Source of the DNA: an uncultured Pseudoteredinibacter sp.
GTDB taxonomy: Bacteria; Pseudomonadota; Gammaproteobacteria; Pseudomonadales; Cellvibrionaceae
Assembly (NCBI RefSeq): GCF_947500695.1
Contig: NZ_CANMSS010000002.1
Span: 496,001 to 560,000, forward strand
Reading direction: 5' to 3'
DNA length: 64,000 bases
The position numbers were made by a program, and so were the translations under genes. Positions within the stretch are counted from its first letter, which is position 1, and every line of letters starts with the position of its first letter. Below the pieces are notes generated by a model. The model was not told the DNA's origin. It saw only the letters and a list, made by a program, of their open reading frames with translations, and did not search any database. Of the stretch, positions 19,237 to 28,905 are shown one piece after another.

Positions 19237-19815
19237 TTAGCTATTCTGATCTTCGGCCTCGGCTAAATACTCATCCTTCAGCTTCACATAATTCCCGGCA
19301 GTGTAAGGGAAGAAGTTACGCTCTTTTTCTTTTAGTGGGCGAGCTTTCTTTACTGGGGAGCCAACGTACAAATGACCGGATTCTAGGCGTTTACCAGGTG
19401 GTACAAGGCTACCAGCTCCAATGATGACTTCATCTTCAACGATTGCACCATCCATAATGGTAGAGCCAACACCGACTAGGATTCGGCTGCCTAGTGTACA
19501 GCCATGGAGATTGACGGAGTGTCCTACGGTAACATCGTCGCCTAAGGTCAGGGGCCAGCCGCCCGGGTTGAAGTCACTAGCATGAGTAATATGTAAAACT
19601 GAGCCGTCTTGGATACTGCAGCGATCGCCAATTCGGATAGAGTGCATATCGCCGCGAATCACTGCACAGGGCCATACCGAGCAGTCATCACCTAGAACCA
19701 CATCACCTATGATTACGGCAGAGGGGTCGATCATAACTCGTTGCCCCAGGCTTGGGCTGATGCCTTTGTGGCTGCGAATGGCGGTACTATAGATTTTGTT
19801 TGGCTCGGAACTCAT
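19237..19815 (-). CDS. Gamma-class carbonic anhydrase-like hexapeptide protein (YrdA family)
   Basis: The protein is a left-handed beta-helix of hexapeptide repeats, for example VIIGDVVLGDDCSVWPCAVI and RILVGVGSTIMDGAIVEDEV. The zinc-ligand histidines of gamma-carbonic anhydrases are present in VLHITHA, VTVGHSVN and LHGC. I chose the ATG at 19813-19815 (192 residues) because the family normally starts close to the repeats; an in-frame Met at 19890 would add 25 atypical residues. YrdA-type genes lie near aroE in many gammaproteobacteria, as here. Whether it hydrates CO2 or has another role is not known. Confidence 0.9.
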   Translation of the reverse strand: MSSEPNKIYSTAIRSHKGISPSLGQRVMIDPSAVIIGDVVLGDDCSVWPCAVIRGDMHSIRIGDRCSIQDGSVLHITHASDFNPGGWPLTLGDDVTVGHSVNLHGCTLGSRILVGVGSTIMDGAIVEDEVIIGAGSLVPPGKRLESGHLYVGSPVKKARPLKEKERNFFPYTAGNYVKLKDEYLAEAEDQNS

Positions 19816-19963
19816 AGGGCTATCTCTAGGCTGTATATCTAATATTATCCGCCGCAGTTTATAGGATAATCTTTGGTTTACAAAAAACACTGGAGATTTA
19901 CATTGGCGCCAGACTTGTCTGGGTTATAATTTGAACAGTTCTAAAAATGCAGACCAATAAATC

Positions 19964-20710
19964 ATGAACCCTTCCAATAAAGCCAATTCCAAAGCCATCA
20001 CTTTACTTATTGTGGAAGATGAATTGGCGAGCATGGAGCTGTTATACAGCTATTTCAATCAAGCACCCTATGAGGTGTATAAGGCTCACAACTGTAGTCA
20101 AGCAAGAGAACTGCTAGCGCAAAAGACAATAGATATTGTGTTGCTGGATATTACTCTGCCAGACGGCGATGGCTTAGCTCTAACTAGGGAGATACGGGGC
20201 CGCTCGAATATGGGGATTATTTTAGTCACCCAGCGCTCCGATGATATTGACCGTATTGTGGGTCTTGAGCTGGGTGCTGATGATTATGTCACTAAGCCCT
20301 ATAATATTCGGGAATTGATGGTACGGGTTAAAAACCTTGCATCACGACTGCATCAAGAAACACTCAATAACAGCCAAGATTTAGCCGAGCAAATAAACTT
20401 TGATTGTTGGTCTTTTTTGCCTGGCCGTCGATTATTAATGCATGTAAATGGGGAAGAGGTAAGTCTTACCGAGGGTGAGTACAAACTATTGGCAGCCCTG
20501 CTAGCAAATCCAGGAATGGTACTGAGTAGGGATCAGCTGATGAATAAAATGCAACGCCGTGATTGGTATCCTACAGATCGTACTATCGATGTGATGGTAG
20601 CAAGGCTGAGAAAAAAGCTACAAGACGATAAAGGATCCCCAAAGTATATTAGTACCGTTCATGGCGCAGGCTACCTGTTTATTGCGGAAATAAACTCGAA
20701 TGAGTCATAA
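19964..20710 (+). CDS. OmpR/TorR-like DNA-binding response regulator
   Basis: The 248-residue protein has a receiver domain (13-125) with E19-D20, phosphoacceptor D62 in LLDITLPDGDG and the lysine in ADDYVTKPYN. A winged-helix effector domain (about 150-240) follows, with LTEGEYKLLAALLANPG, DRTIDVMVARLRKKL and VHGAGYLF. The stretch IDRIVGLELGADDYVTKP is close to TorR/ArcA-type regulators. The histidine kinase gene starts 2 nt after the stop, so they form one operon. It is divergent from the carbonic anhydrase gene. Confidence 0.95.
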   Translation: MNPSNKANSKAITLLIVEDELASMELLYSYFNQAPYEVYKAHNCSQARELLAQKTIDIVLLDITLPDGDGLALTREIRGRSNMGIILVTQRSDDIDRIVGLELGADDYVTKPYNIRELMVRVKNLASRLHQETLNNSQDLAEQINFDCWSFLPGRRLLMHVNGEEVSLTEGEYKLLAALLANPGMVLSRDQLMNKMQRRDWYPTDRTIDVMVARLRKKLQDDKGSPKYISTVHGAGYLFIAEINSNES

Positions 20711-20712
20711 CT

Positions 20713-22938
20713 GTGCCATTCAGTAAGGGCCAACCTCCACTGCGCCAACGTTTGGCGTATAAGCAAACCAGAAATATTGTTTTGGTGGCTTTTTTAATTG
20801 GCCTATTGCTGACCGGTGGCCAGTTGATGGCCGATTACTTTCAACAAAAGAACAATCACGATAACGATGTTGAGCGTATTCTTAGTACCGCAATCAAATC
20901 GGCACAATTCGCGGCCTATAATCTAGATGATGCCACCGCGGGCGAAATCGTTGCGGGGCTTTTGAACAATAGGTTTATTGTTAAGGCGAGTATCAAAGAC
21001 AATTATAAAAACACATTAGCGCATGCTAGCAAGGCAGCTGAAAAAGTCTCGGGAGTAGGTCGTTGGCTGTTTGGTGACTTAGAAGATATACAGGTTTCCT
21101 TGCTGCATGCTGCTACAGAGGAAGTCGGTGTTCTATATATCCAAGTAGATCCCGCAAATGAATCTCAAGCTTTTATACAGCGTTCATTGCTGACCTTTCT
21201 ATTCGGCATTATTCGCAACATCATCCTCGCCGCTTGCATAATGCTGGTTTTCTATTTTGGTGTTACGAAATCAGTGCTACTAGCTAGCCAACAAGCAAGC
21301 AAACCTGAAAAGCTGAAAAATATCGATATCCCCAGTGCACATCGCGATGATGAAATTGGTATGTTGCTCAATGCTTTTAATCAGCAATTAAAAACCATTG
21401 AAACTCAGCATGAGCAAATTCTAGCCGCAAACAAAAACCTTGAAGCGCAAGTACTTGAGCGCACCCACGAACTTAAAAAAGAGCAGCAATCAGCCCTTGA
21501 GGCCAGTAAAGCAAAATCAGACTTTTTAGCTGTTATGAGTCATGAGATTCGAACACCAATGAATGGCATTTTGGGATTGCTAAGGCTTCTTTCAGATAGT
21601 GGTTTACCCAGTGCTCAAGCCCAGTACGTTGATTCAATCAATGACGCTTGTGAGTCGCTTTTAGGCTTAATGAACAATGCTCTGGAATACACCCGTAATG
21701 AGCAAGGTGAGTTAGAGCTAGTGGATAAAGTGTTTGATCTTGAAAGGCTGATTAGCTCAATTATCTTCTTAATGGGCTCTTCTGCTAAGAAGAACCAGAA
21801 CCAGATTAGCTATCAAATTGCGAATAATGTCGATCGTTACTATGAATTAGATTCAGAGAGGTTGCGCCAAGTAATTTTAAACTTAATCAATAACGCTATT
21901 AAGTTTACCCGCGACGGTGAAATACATTTGGAGGTTAGTTGTTTAGAAAAGAAAGATGGTCGTAGCTTACTAAGGTTTTTGGTGAGTGATACAGGGGTGG
22001 GCATAGCAGAACAAGCCAAAGAAAAAATATTCTCCCCCTACCAGCAAGCCGATAAAAGCATTCATGCTCTCTATGGTGGTGCGGGTATGGGACTGGCGAT
22101 ATGCAAAGCTATTGTAGACAAAATGGATGGGCAGCTAGACTTTAACAGTCAAGAGGGTGAAGGCGCAGAATTTTGGTTTAAAGTTAGTGCCAAGATAGCC
22201 CAGAAAATGCCAGCCCTGAGTCAGGAGGACAGCACTGCAAGTATGAGCCCACTGCGAGTTTTGGTGGCTGACGATGTAGAAATGAATTTAAAGTTAGCCA
22301 AGATATATTTTGAACAAAATAAGCATAAGGTCTATGTGGCCGAAAATGGCCTAGAAGCGATATCCCTTTGCGAAGCCGAGCAGCCCCAGTTAGTGCTTAT
22401 GGATGTCAATATGCCAGAGCTCGATGGTATTAGTGCAACTGAAAAGTTAAGACAGGCTGATTATAGCGGCACAATTTATGGCGTGACTGCACATATCGAC
22501 CCCGAGACAAAAACAAAGTGTTATGCCGCTGGCATGGATGACGTAATTGAAAAGCCCGTGGACTACGGCGAGCTTTTGAACAGTATTAATCAAGATTTCG
22601 CTAAACAAAGTATTGCTTTGAACAAATCTGTCATTCATGAACATTTCAATAATTTAGGTATTGAGCCGGCGGCACAACTGTATGAAAAAGCCTTGCAGGA
22701 GCTTCGTAAAAATATCTCGGCAGAGGAGGGGGTACTAGTAGGAAAACCCTTGAGTAATGAGCAATTACATAAACTAAGGGGCCTAGCCGGAAACTTTGGT
22801 CTGCAGGCTATGCTGGATTTATTTGACGAGTTTGATGACGATGATGGTATATTGAGCCCCGCTACATATGCCCTGTGGATAAAAACCATGAGAATAACCC
22901 AAGGGGCTATAAATCAATATCAGCCGAATAAGATGTAA
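20713..22938 (+). CDS. Tripartite hybrid sensor kinase (TorS/ArcB-like) with receiver and Hpt domains
   Basis: The 741-residue protein has two transmembrane helices (about 19-37 and 160-190) enclosing a periplasmic domain of about 120 residues. A HAMP-like segment (DDEIGMLLNAFNQQL) and a coiled coil lead to HisKA with H277 in MSHEIRTPMNG. The HATPase domain shows NLINNAIKFT, DTGVGIAEQ and GAGMGLAICK. A receiver follows with D564 in LMDVNMPELDG. A C-terminal Hpt-like domain has H686 in LHKLRGLAGNFG. This His-Asp-His chain could feed the preceding TorR-like regulator in a four-step phosphorelay. It starts with GTG at 20713, 2 nt after the regulator, and the next gene follows after 2 nt. Confidence 0.93.
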   Translation: MPFSKGQPPLRQRLAYKQTRNIVLVAFLIGLLLTGGQLMADYFQQKNNHDNDVERILSTAIKSAQFAAYNLDDATAGEIVAGLLNNRFIVKASIKDNYKNTLAHASKAAEKVSGVGRWLFGDLEDIQVSLLHAATEEVGVLYIQVDPANESQAFIQRSLLTFLFGIIRNIILAACIMLVFYFGVTKSVLLASQQASKPEKLKNIDIPSAHRDDEIGMLLNAFNQQLKTIETQHEQILAANKNLEAQVLERTHELKKEQQSALEASKAKSDFLAVMSHEIRTPMNGILGLLRLLSDSGLPSAQAQYVDSINDACESLLGLMNNALEYTRNEQGELELVDKVFDLERLISSIIFLMGSSAKKNQNQISYQIANNVDRYYELDSERLRQVILNLINNAIKFTRDGEIHLEVSCLEKKDGRSLLRFLVSDTGVGIAEQAKEKIFSPYQQADKSIHALYGGAGMGLAICKAIVDKMDGQLDFNSQEGEGAEFWFKVSAKIAQKMPALSQEDSTASMSPLRVLVADDVEMNLKLAKIYFEQNKHKVYVAENGLEAISLCEAEQPQLVLMDVNMPELDGISATEKLRQADYSGTIYGVTAHIDPETKTKCYAAGMDDVIEKPVDYGELLNSINQDFAKQSIALNKSVIHEHFNNLGIEPAAQLYEKALQELRKNISAEEGVLVGKPLSNEQLHKLRGLAGNFGLQAMLDLFDEFDDDDGILSPATYALWIKTMRITQGAINQYQPNKM

Positions 22939-22940
22939 TT

Positions 22941-23726
22941 ATGGAGCTTAGAACACTGAGTTTATCTGTATTTCTAGTGGCCTTATGGGGCGGTTTCAAT
23001 GCAGCAAACAGCCAAGCTCAAGTGACTCTAGATGTAGTAACTGAAAGAACTCCAATTACTTTCCGTAGCAATGATAACTTAGCCGATGGGCAAGCGACGG
23101 AATTGGTTCATGAGCTCATAGCGCAATCGGACTTTGAGTATCAGCTATATTTCTCACCATGGAAAAGAGCCTACCGCAGAGCTGAAACGGAATCTAATGT
23201 CATCATTTACCCACTGGCTCGAACCGCAGAAAGGGAAAATAAGTTTCATTGGATAGGACAAATAACCCCAGTTCATTACTATTTATTTCGATTACTGGAA
23301 CGTAGTGATATCTCCGTGGATAGCTTAGCTGATGTAAATCGTTACAAAGTCGGCGTAGTTAATTTCCATGCGCACCATGTCTATTTGAAATCTCAAGGTA
23401 TAGCTAACCTAGAGCCCGTGAATTCTAATCGGCAGAACTTCCATAAGTTGCTACGCAAACGGGTCGAGCTGTTTGCGTCTAGCTCGGCGGGCCTGCTAAC
23501 GCTTTGCGAGCAAGAAAAGACTGATTGCGAAAAATTTGTGCCGGCACTAAAGCTAGAAGGTATCTCAAAAGGGCTTTATATTGCGGCCAGCTTAGATACC
23601 CCAGATGAAATTGTCGCTAGGCTAAAAGCTGCCTACGGCCTTATTGAAGAGAGTGGCTTGCTAGGAAAAATAATGGGAGAGCGGATGAATGAGCAGGATA
23701 AGGATCGCTTTCTAGAACAATTCTGA
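22941..23726 (+). CDS. Periplasmic solute-binding protein, family 3-like, in phosphorelay operon
   Basis: The 261-residue protein has a signal peptide ending near ANSQA-Q (residue 27). It has the type II periplasmic binding fold of family 3 (PBPb) proteins, with early TERTPITFRSNDNLADGQAT and FSPWKRAYRRAETESNVIIY segments. No permease or ATPase gene is nearby. It starts 2 nt after the hybrid kinase gene and ends the three-gene operon, so a sensory role is likely: it could present a ligand to the kinase, as TorT does for TorS. The ligand is unknown. Confidence 0.82.
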   Translation: MELRTLSLSVFLVALWGGFNAANSQAQVTLDVVTERTPITFRSNDNLADGQATELVHELIAQSDFEYQLYFSPWKRAYRRAETESNVIIYPLARTAERENKFHWIGQITPVHYYLFRLLERSDISVDSLADVNRYKVGVVNFHAHHVYLKSQGIANLEPVNSNRQNFHKLLRKRVELFASSSAGLLTLCEQEKTDCEKFVPALKLEGISKGLYIAASLDTPDEIVARLKAAYGLIEESGLLGKIMGERMNEQDKDRFLEQF

Positions 23727-23746
23727 AATACAGTTCTATAGAAACC

Positions 23747-23772
23747 TAAAAGCCCACATAAAGATGTGGGCT
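23747..23772 (-). terminator. Terminator of gamma-glutamyltransferase gene 1
   Basis: AGCCCACAT-aaag-ATGTGGGCT is a 9-bp stem. On the reverse strand it is followed by TTTTAGGTTT, so it ends the leftward ggt transcript. It may also stop the rightward phosphorelay operon, which ends 22 nt earlier. Confidence 0.85.
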
Positions 23773-23808
23773 CTGGCCATCAATCAGTGACGGTTTACAA
23801 AGTCTGGC

Positions 23809-25569
23809 TTATTCCGCAATCGTTGCCGCGCCAGGTCTTCTTGGATCAGATGCCCCGTAAACAATACCACTTTTTATTACTATCGATTGTGTACTACCTA
23901 TGCCTTTGCTTGGTTTTGTTGTATAGCCCATATTGCTCAGTATAGAGATGGTATCGGCACTGATTCCAGATTCGAGGTTCAGGATATCAGGTAGCCATTG
24001 ATGATGAATACGTGGTACCGAGGAAGCTTGCGCAATATTCATATCATAATCGATAACATTGCTTATAGTTTGTAAAACTGCATTGGCAATTTTGCTGCCC
24101 CCAGGGCTACCCGTAATCATAAACGGCTTATCATTTTTGAAGATAATCGTCGGTGCCATCGAACTCAAGGGACGTTTGCCTGCTTTAATTGCATTGGCTT
24201 CACGGCCAATCAAGCCAAAGGCGTTTGGTACACCGGGCTTGGCAGAAAAGTCATCCATCTCATTGTTCAGAATAAAACCGGCACCTTCAACGACAATACC
24301 CGAACCGTAACTGAAATTAAGTGTGTAGGTATTGGACACTGCATTCCCGTACTTGTCGATAACCGAGTAATGGGTGGTATCGGGGCTTTCCTTCCATTGA
24401 TTAAGGTTCAGAGGCTTAACTTCGGCGGCCGACTTTGCGCGCATTGGAACAATGCTATCGGCTAACTTTTTAGCGTACTGTTTGCTGGTAATAGTTTGAA
24501 TAGGGACATCATAAAAGTCAGGGTCACCTAAATGCTCACTACGATCGGCAAAGGCAAACTGCATGGCGCTGCTGAGTAAATGTAAATGTGCTGCACTGTT
24601 GTGGGGAATGTCATGGAGCTGACTATTTTCCAATATATTGAGCATTTGAATAATGTGAATGCCGCTAGCGCTTGGTGGGGGCATAGTAACTACATCGTAG
24701 CCTCGGTATTTACCCTTGGCAGTTTTTCTTAGTGCCGGCTGGTAGTTTTTCAGGTCATCTAAACGAATCAGGCCACCCTGTTTTTTTGAATCTTGCACAA
24801 TCAGTTTGGCGGTTTCGCCTTGGTAAAAGGACTGTCCATTAGTTTCAGCGATTTTTTTTAAGGTATTGGCCAGATCTTTTTGAATTAGTCTTTCCCCTGC
24901 TTTATAGAAGCGACCATTGGGTTTATAAAAAATCTTCTGTCCGGCCTTAGAGCGGCTGAGCTGCGAATGGCGTTGCTGTAGCTCAAGTGCGAGCTCTTCT
25001 GATACTACAAAGCCTTCTTGGGCGAGTTTAATCGCAGGAGCAATGACTTGCTTGGGGCTCATGGTACCGTGTTGCTCTAAAGCCAAAAGTAGGCCCGCAA
25101 CGGTACCCGGAACACCAGCGCTTTGAAAACTATTGCGAGCTCTTTGTTTATTAACACTGCCATCACTGTTTAAGAATACATCGCGGTGAGCGGCTGCTGG
25201 AGCCGTTTCTCGGTAATCGATTGCATGGGTTTCGGTCGATTTTGAATCGTGCACTAGCATAAAGCCACCGCCACCGATATTGCCTGCTTTTGGCAAGGTA
25301 ACCGCTAATGCAAAGCCGACGGCAACTGCTGCATCGACGGCGTTGCCGCCCTGTCTGAGGATATCCACACCCACTTGGCTGGCTAAGGCTTCTTGGCTAG
25401 AAACCATACCCTTACGTCCAATAACGGGATGAAATTGTCCTGCTAAGTCGATAATGGCTTCTGAGCCGTGTGCACTTTGAGCTTGGGCGCTAGGCAACTG
25501 ACTATGGAACAGTGCAATGCTGCTGCAGGCTAGTAAACAAACTTTTTTAATCGATATTTTCATAATCAA
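23809..25569 (-). CDS. ggt: Gamma-glutamyltransferase (glutathione hydrolase), classical form
   Basis: The 586-residue precursor carries a signal peptide (VCLLACSSIALFHSQLPSAQA). Family enzymes self-cleave before a threonine nucleophile; here that is T398 in PDTTHYSVID, which would give subunits of about 397 and 189 residues. Known substrate-binding residues of the E. coli enzyme are all conserved: Arg in IDYRETAP (R120), Asn in YTLN, Asp in NNEMDDF, serines in KRPLSSM, and the oxyanion glycines in TGSPGG. It should hydrolyse or transfer gamma-glutamyl groups, such as from glutathione, in the periplasm. It is followed on the same strand by a terminator and preceded by a TonB-dependent receptor gene. 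Confidence 0.96.
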   Translation of the reverse strand: MIMKISIKKVCLLACSSIALFHSQLPSAQAQSAHGSEAIIDLAGQFHPVIGRKGMVSSQEALASQVGVDILRQGGNAVDAAVAVGFALAVTLPKAGNIGGGGFMLVHDSKSTETHAIDYRETAPAAAHRDVFLNSDGSVNKQRARNSFQSAGVPGTVAGLLLALEQHGTMSPKQVIAPAIKLAQEGFVVSEELALELQQRHSQLSRSKAGQKIFYKPNGRFYKAGERLIQKDLANTLKKIAETNGQSFYQGETAKLIVQDSKKQGGLIRLDDLKNYQPALRKTAKGKYRGYDVVTMPPPSASGIHIIQMLNILENSQLHDIPHNSAAHLHLLSSAMQFAFADRSEHLGDPDFYDVPIQTITSKQYAKKLADSIVPMRAKSAAEVKPLNLNQWKESPDTTHYSVIDKYGNAVSNTYTLNFSYGSGIVVEGAGFILNNEMDDFSAKPGVPNAFGLIGREANAIKAGKRPLSSMAPTIIFKNDKPFMITGSPGGSKIANAVLQTISNVIDYDMNIAQASSVPRIHHQWLPDILNLESGISADTISILSNMGYTTKPSKGIGSTQSIVIKSGIVYGASDPRRPGAATIAE

Positions 25570-25583
25570 TCAGTAGAAAAAGG

Positions 25584-25609
25584 AAAAAAAGCCCGTAGCA
25601 GAGACGGGC
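25584..25609 (-). terminator. Terminator between the TonB-dependent receptor and ggt 1
   Basis: GCCCGT (25591-25596) and ACGGGC (25604-25609) pair across 7 nt. On the reverse strand the hairpin is followed by seven T residues. It would end the receptor transcript about 95 nt after its stop and just before the ggt start, so the two may not be fully cotranscribed. Confidence 0.8.
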
Positions 25610-25704
25610 AAAAACTCGTATAAACTGCACTGACAGTTGAGATCAAGCATGCGGGTAGCCGCCTCATTTGCTATACGAGAGTGAGGGGTGGGGCCATCGG
25701 GCCC

Positions 25705-28700
25705 CTAAAATTTCTTGCTTACATCAAGATAAACGTAACGACCTCTGGCTGAATGAAGCGCCGGACTATAACCGCGAGAAGAATCAAACAATGGCGGTTC
25801 TTCATCAAATAGGTTGTTGGCACCCAAACGGATGTTGGTGTTATCTAATACGCCTTCTTCAAACTTGTAATTCACATAAGTATTTACAGTAGTCCAAGAA
25901 GGAATCTTTAGAATAATACTAGGGTCGTCATCTTGCTTAACGTCTGGGTCGTAAACTTTACCCACATAGCGAGCACTCAGACCCGCGCGCCAGTTGTCTT
26001 TTCTCCAGGTGACACTGGCTTTTGCACGCCAGCGTGGTGTCGCTTCATCTTGAATGCGTGAACCGCTACTGAAAGATGATACAGAGCCTGTAAGTAATGG
26101 ATTGGAATTCACAGCAGCTTGAATCTCTTCAACCTGTGGGGAGGCCTCTTGATCCCATTTTGCGATATAGGCACCATCAAACTTCAGTGTAAAACTGCCG
26201 ATACTGAACTCATCGGTGTCATAGGCAACACTAAAATCGGCACCTTCAATTGTGCGAGGTTGTAGATTTAAGAAGGTATCATTGACATGCAAAAGCTGGC
26301 CAACGGCTTCTAAACTGGTGCCATTTGCCGCATTGTAAGCATCGATTTCATCTTGATCTTGAGCAGTAGCGGCTGCACGTATTACGTTAGGGTTACTGCT
26401 GTCGTTTAGGCGCATGATTTGATCAAGAATAAGGTGGTTATCGCGGCCGAATAAACCAACCACACCTTCTTGCTCAATACGCCACCAATCAGCAGTAAAA
26501 ACCAAGCCTTCAAGAGGTTCTACAACAAAGCCAAAGGTTAAGTTTTCAGACTCTTCACTTTGTAGATCTTTGTTACCTAGGCGGCGAGTATTAATCGATT
26601 GCTGACAGGCATCAACATCTGTCTCTGGCGTACCGGCGGCTTGACCGGCAGCGCAACGCAAAAAGTCGCTCTGGTTATTATTGAAACGTTCCTGCACGGT
26701 TAGGTTCAGCGTTTCTAGATTAGGAGCGCGGAAGCCTTTAGAAAAAGCACTGCGAACTTGCAACCAATCAGCAGGGCGCCAAGCTAGAGCAAACTTTGGT
26801 TTAACAATATCTTCGTCGACATCCGAGTAGCTTTCGGCGCGCACTGCGATTTGTGCATCTAAGCTTTTAACTAAAGGTATGTCCATGCCCTCATTAACCA
26901 TAGGCACTAGGAATTCAGCATAAGCGGAATAGACTTCACGAGCACCATAGGTGTCTGGGGTAGCACTAACACCCATAACATCACTGCTAAAGAACTCCCC
27001 GCTAAGAGGGTGAGTAAAGGTTACTGTGCCATCAAGTAGTGGGTCACGATCATCACGGTAGGTTTCGCGGCGCTGTTCTACACCAAAAGCGGCGCCAATA
27101 TCACCGCCAGCCCAGCTCACTAAGTTAGGGGTGGAGGCCTTAAAATCTATACCACTGATTTCGGTTTTGTTTTTGCGCTCAACATTAACGGTAAACTCAG
27201 AAGCGTCGCCACCACTGCTTGGGTCGCCATTGGCTGGGTCGGCAAAGTTACCACCGGTAAATGGGTTATAAGCATCGGGTGTTGAGCGTGAAACCGCTTC
27301 GTAGAATTTACTGCGACTAACACTTAGCTGGCTATCTTCGGCTTTGGCAGCTGAAGTATAAGCGGCTGATTCCCAATCCCAGTCATCCCAAGTACCACGG
27401 AAGCCTACAAGGAAGCGGTGTGAATCACTTTCAGTGGCGATTTTACGTGGACCTGTATCGTACAAACGTAAGCGATCAATTTTTACATCTAGTCCTTCTT
27501 CAGGCACATCATCTGTACTTAAACCTGCCAAGCGGTTCGGGTTACCAACAGCTCCAAATGGGTTGTAATAGGCCGTTTTTGGAATGTACATCTTATTAAC
27601 ATCAGAAATAACGTTAGGCCCGAAAAAGGTATCGTACTCAGATTCGTAGTACGAAGCTTCTGAAAATAGTTCTATCCCACTATCAAACTCATGGGTAAAA
27701 GTCGTAAAGAACTGGCGACGTTCTAGATTAGGAATGATCATACGGAGATCATTAATGTTGTAACGCAGATCGCTATTCAGCGTGCCGTCGTCGATCGCTA
27801 AGCCGTCTTTGTACTCCACCCCACCAGAGGCTGTATCTGGCTGAAGGTGAAAGCGTCCATCACTGCTGCGAGCAACACCAGAAACCCCAACAGGTGAAAA
27901 GCTACCATCACTGTTAACGGTACCTAGATTAAACTGACCCCATGGAGTAAAAGTAGACAGGTTTCTCAACGAGGTATCACCAACGAACAAGGCCGGAGTG
28001 CGGTCGGTATCGCGGTAATCACTGTTTTGAGTGTAATCAATTTCTTGGGCGGTTACCCCAGAGCGATTAAAGTCGCTGGCGAAGAAGGTTAGGTTGGAAG
28101 CGCCTTCATTGAATTCGAAGCCACCGCGGAACTGGATAGAAGTCTCGCCTAAGCTATCGGAATGTCCAGAACCATAACGAGTTTTGATTTCAAAACCTTC
28201 ATAGTCTGTATCGAGTACATAGTTAACAACACCGGCTACTGCATCGGTTCCATAAATAGCGGCGGCACCATCGCGTAACACTTCAACGCGATCCAATCCA
28301 GATGCTGGGATCATGGCGCTGTTAACGAATTGAATCGGTACGCCGTCACGAGTAGAAGAAGATGGGTTGAGCACCATGCGGCGACCATTTACGAGCACTA
28401 GGGTGCTGTCTGCCCCTAGGCCGCGAAGGTTGATGGAGGCTACATCGCCGCGAACATTGTTAGAGGAGGTGCCTTCGCTGGAGCTGTTAAATTCAACCTG
28501 TCCGGCTTGGGGTAGTTCACCAATAAGCTCTTCGGTACTTAAAGCGCCAGCTAAATCCAGGTCTTCTTTACTAAGCTGGCTAACAGGCAGGGCGCCGGCT
28601 ATATCAACGCCTTTAATATGGGTTCCCGTAACAATAACTTCTTCTAGGGCTGCATTTTCTTGCGCTATTGCAGTCCCTGCACTTAAGCTTGCGATAATCG

Positions 28701-28728
28701 CAATACTTAAAGGATGCGGTTTAAACAT
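25705..28728 (-). CDS. TonB-dependent outer-membrane receptor between two gamma-glutamyltransferase genes
   Basis: The 1007-residue protein has a signal peptide (LSIAIIASLSAGTAIA), a TonB-box-like EEVIVTG near residues 29-35, then a plug domain with SINLRGLGADSTLVLVNGRR and GLDRVEVLRDGAAAIYGTDA. A long beta-barrel follows, ending in a terminal Phe (YLDVSKKF) as expected for outer-membrane proteins. Substrate is not identifiable from sequence. Its position between two gamma-glutamyltransferase genes suggests import of gamma-glutamyl compounds or peptides, but that is context only. A GC-rich hairpin (25690-25705) overlaps the stop codon. Confidence 0.93.
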   Translation of the reverse strand: MFKPHPLSIAIIASLSAGTAIAQENAALEEVIVTGTHIKGVDIAGALPVSQLSKEDLDLAGALSTEELIGELPQAGQVEFNSSSEGTSSNNVRGDVASINLRGLGADSTLVLVNGRRMVLNPSSSTRDGVPIQFVNSAMIPASGLDRVEVLRDGAAAIYGTDAVAGVVNYVLDTDYEGFEIKTRYGSGHSDSLGETSIQFRGGFEFNEGASNLTFFASDFNRSGVTAQEIDYTQNSDYRDTDRTPALFVGDTSLRNLSTFTPWGQFNLGTVNSDGSFSPVGVSGVARSSDGRFHLQPDTASGGVEYKDGLAIDDGTLNSDLRYNINDLRMIIPNLERRQFFTTFTHEFDSGIELFSEASYYESEYDTFFGPNVISDVNKMYIPKTAYYNPFGAVGNPNRLAGLSTDDVPEEGLDVKIDRLRLYDTGPRKIATESDSHRFLVGFRGTWDDWDWESAAYTSAAKAEDSQLSVSRSKFYEAVSRSTPDAYNPFTGGNFADPANGDPSSGGDASEFTVNVERKNKTEISGIDFKASTPNLVSWAGGDIGAAFGVEQRRETYRDDRDPLLDGTVTFTHPLSGEFFSSDVMGVSATPDTYGAREVYSAYAEFLVPMVNEGMDIPLVKSLDAQIAVRAESYSDVDEDIVKPKFALAWRPADWLQVRSAFSKGFRAPNLETLNLTVQERFNNNQSDFLRCAAGQAAGTPETDVDACQQSINTRRLGNKDLQSEESENLTFGFVVEPLEGLVFTADWWRIEQEGVVGLFGRDNHLILDQIMRLNDSSNPNVIRAAATAQDQDEIDAYNAANGTSLEAVGQLLHVNDTFLNLQPRTIEGADFSVAYDTDEFSIGSFTLKFDGAYIAKWDQEASPQVEEIQAAVNSNPLLTGSVSSFSSGSRIQDEATPRWRAKASVTWRKDNWRAGLSARYVGKVYDPDVKQDDDPSIILKIPSWTTVNTYVNYKFEEGVLDNTNIRLGANNLFDEEPPLFDSSRGYSPALHSARGRYVYLDVSKKF

Positions 28729-28905
28729 ATGGACTCTCCGGTATAGTTAGCTCCACTTATCGCGGGCTTTATTATTGTTCAGCATTATTGGATGACACTC
28801 TCACGCTGTTGCCATAGGCACTATTCAGCACCCTCATAGTAGCGCCTAGGAGTAAACCAACTGCTGCAGCTATGTGCTAAGTTGTAACAGGATGTAAATG
28901 AATTG

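Noticed and set aside
25690..25705. GC-rich hairpin at the stop of the receptor gene as terminator
   Set aside because: GGGGCC/GGCCCC has no following T-run on the reverse strand; the hairpin at 25584-25609 is the better terminator.
28367..28750. 127-codon plus-strand frame inside the TonB-dependent receptor gene
   Set aside because: It is antisense to a well-supported gene and has low-complexity Ser/Arg/Pro content typical of a shadow frame.
28729..28905. Riboswitch (for example cobalamin) upstream of the TonB-dependent receptor at 25705-28728
   Set aside because: The 177-bp region shows no recognisable conserved riboswitch core.
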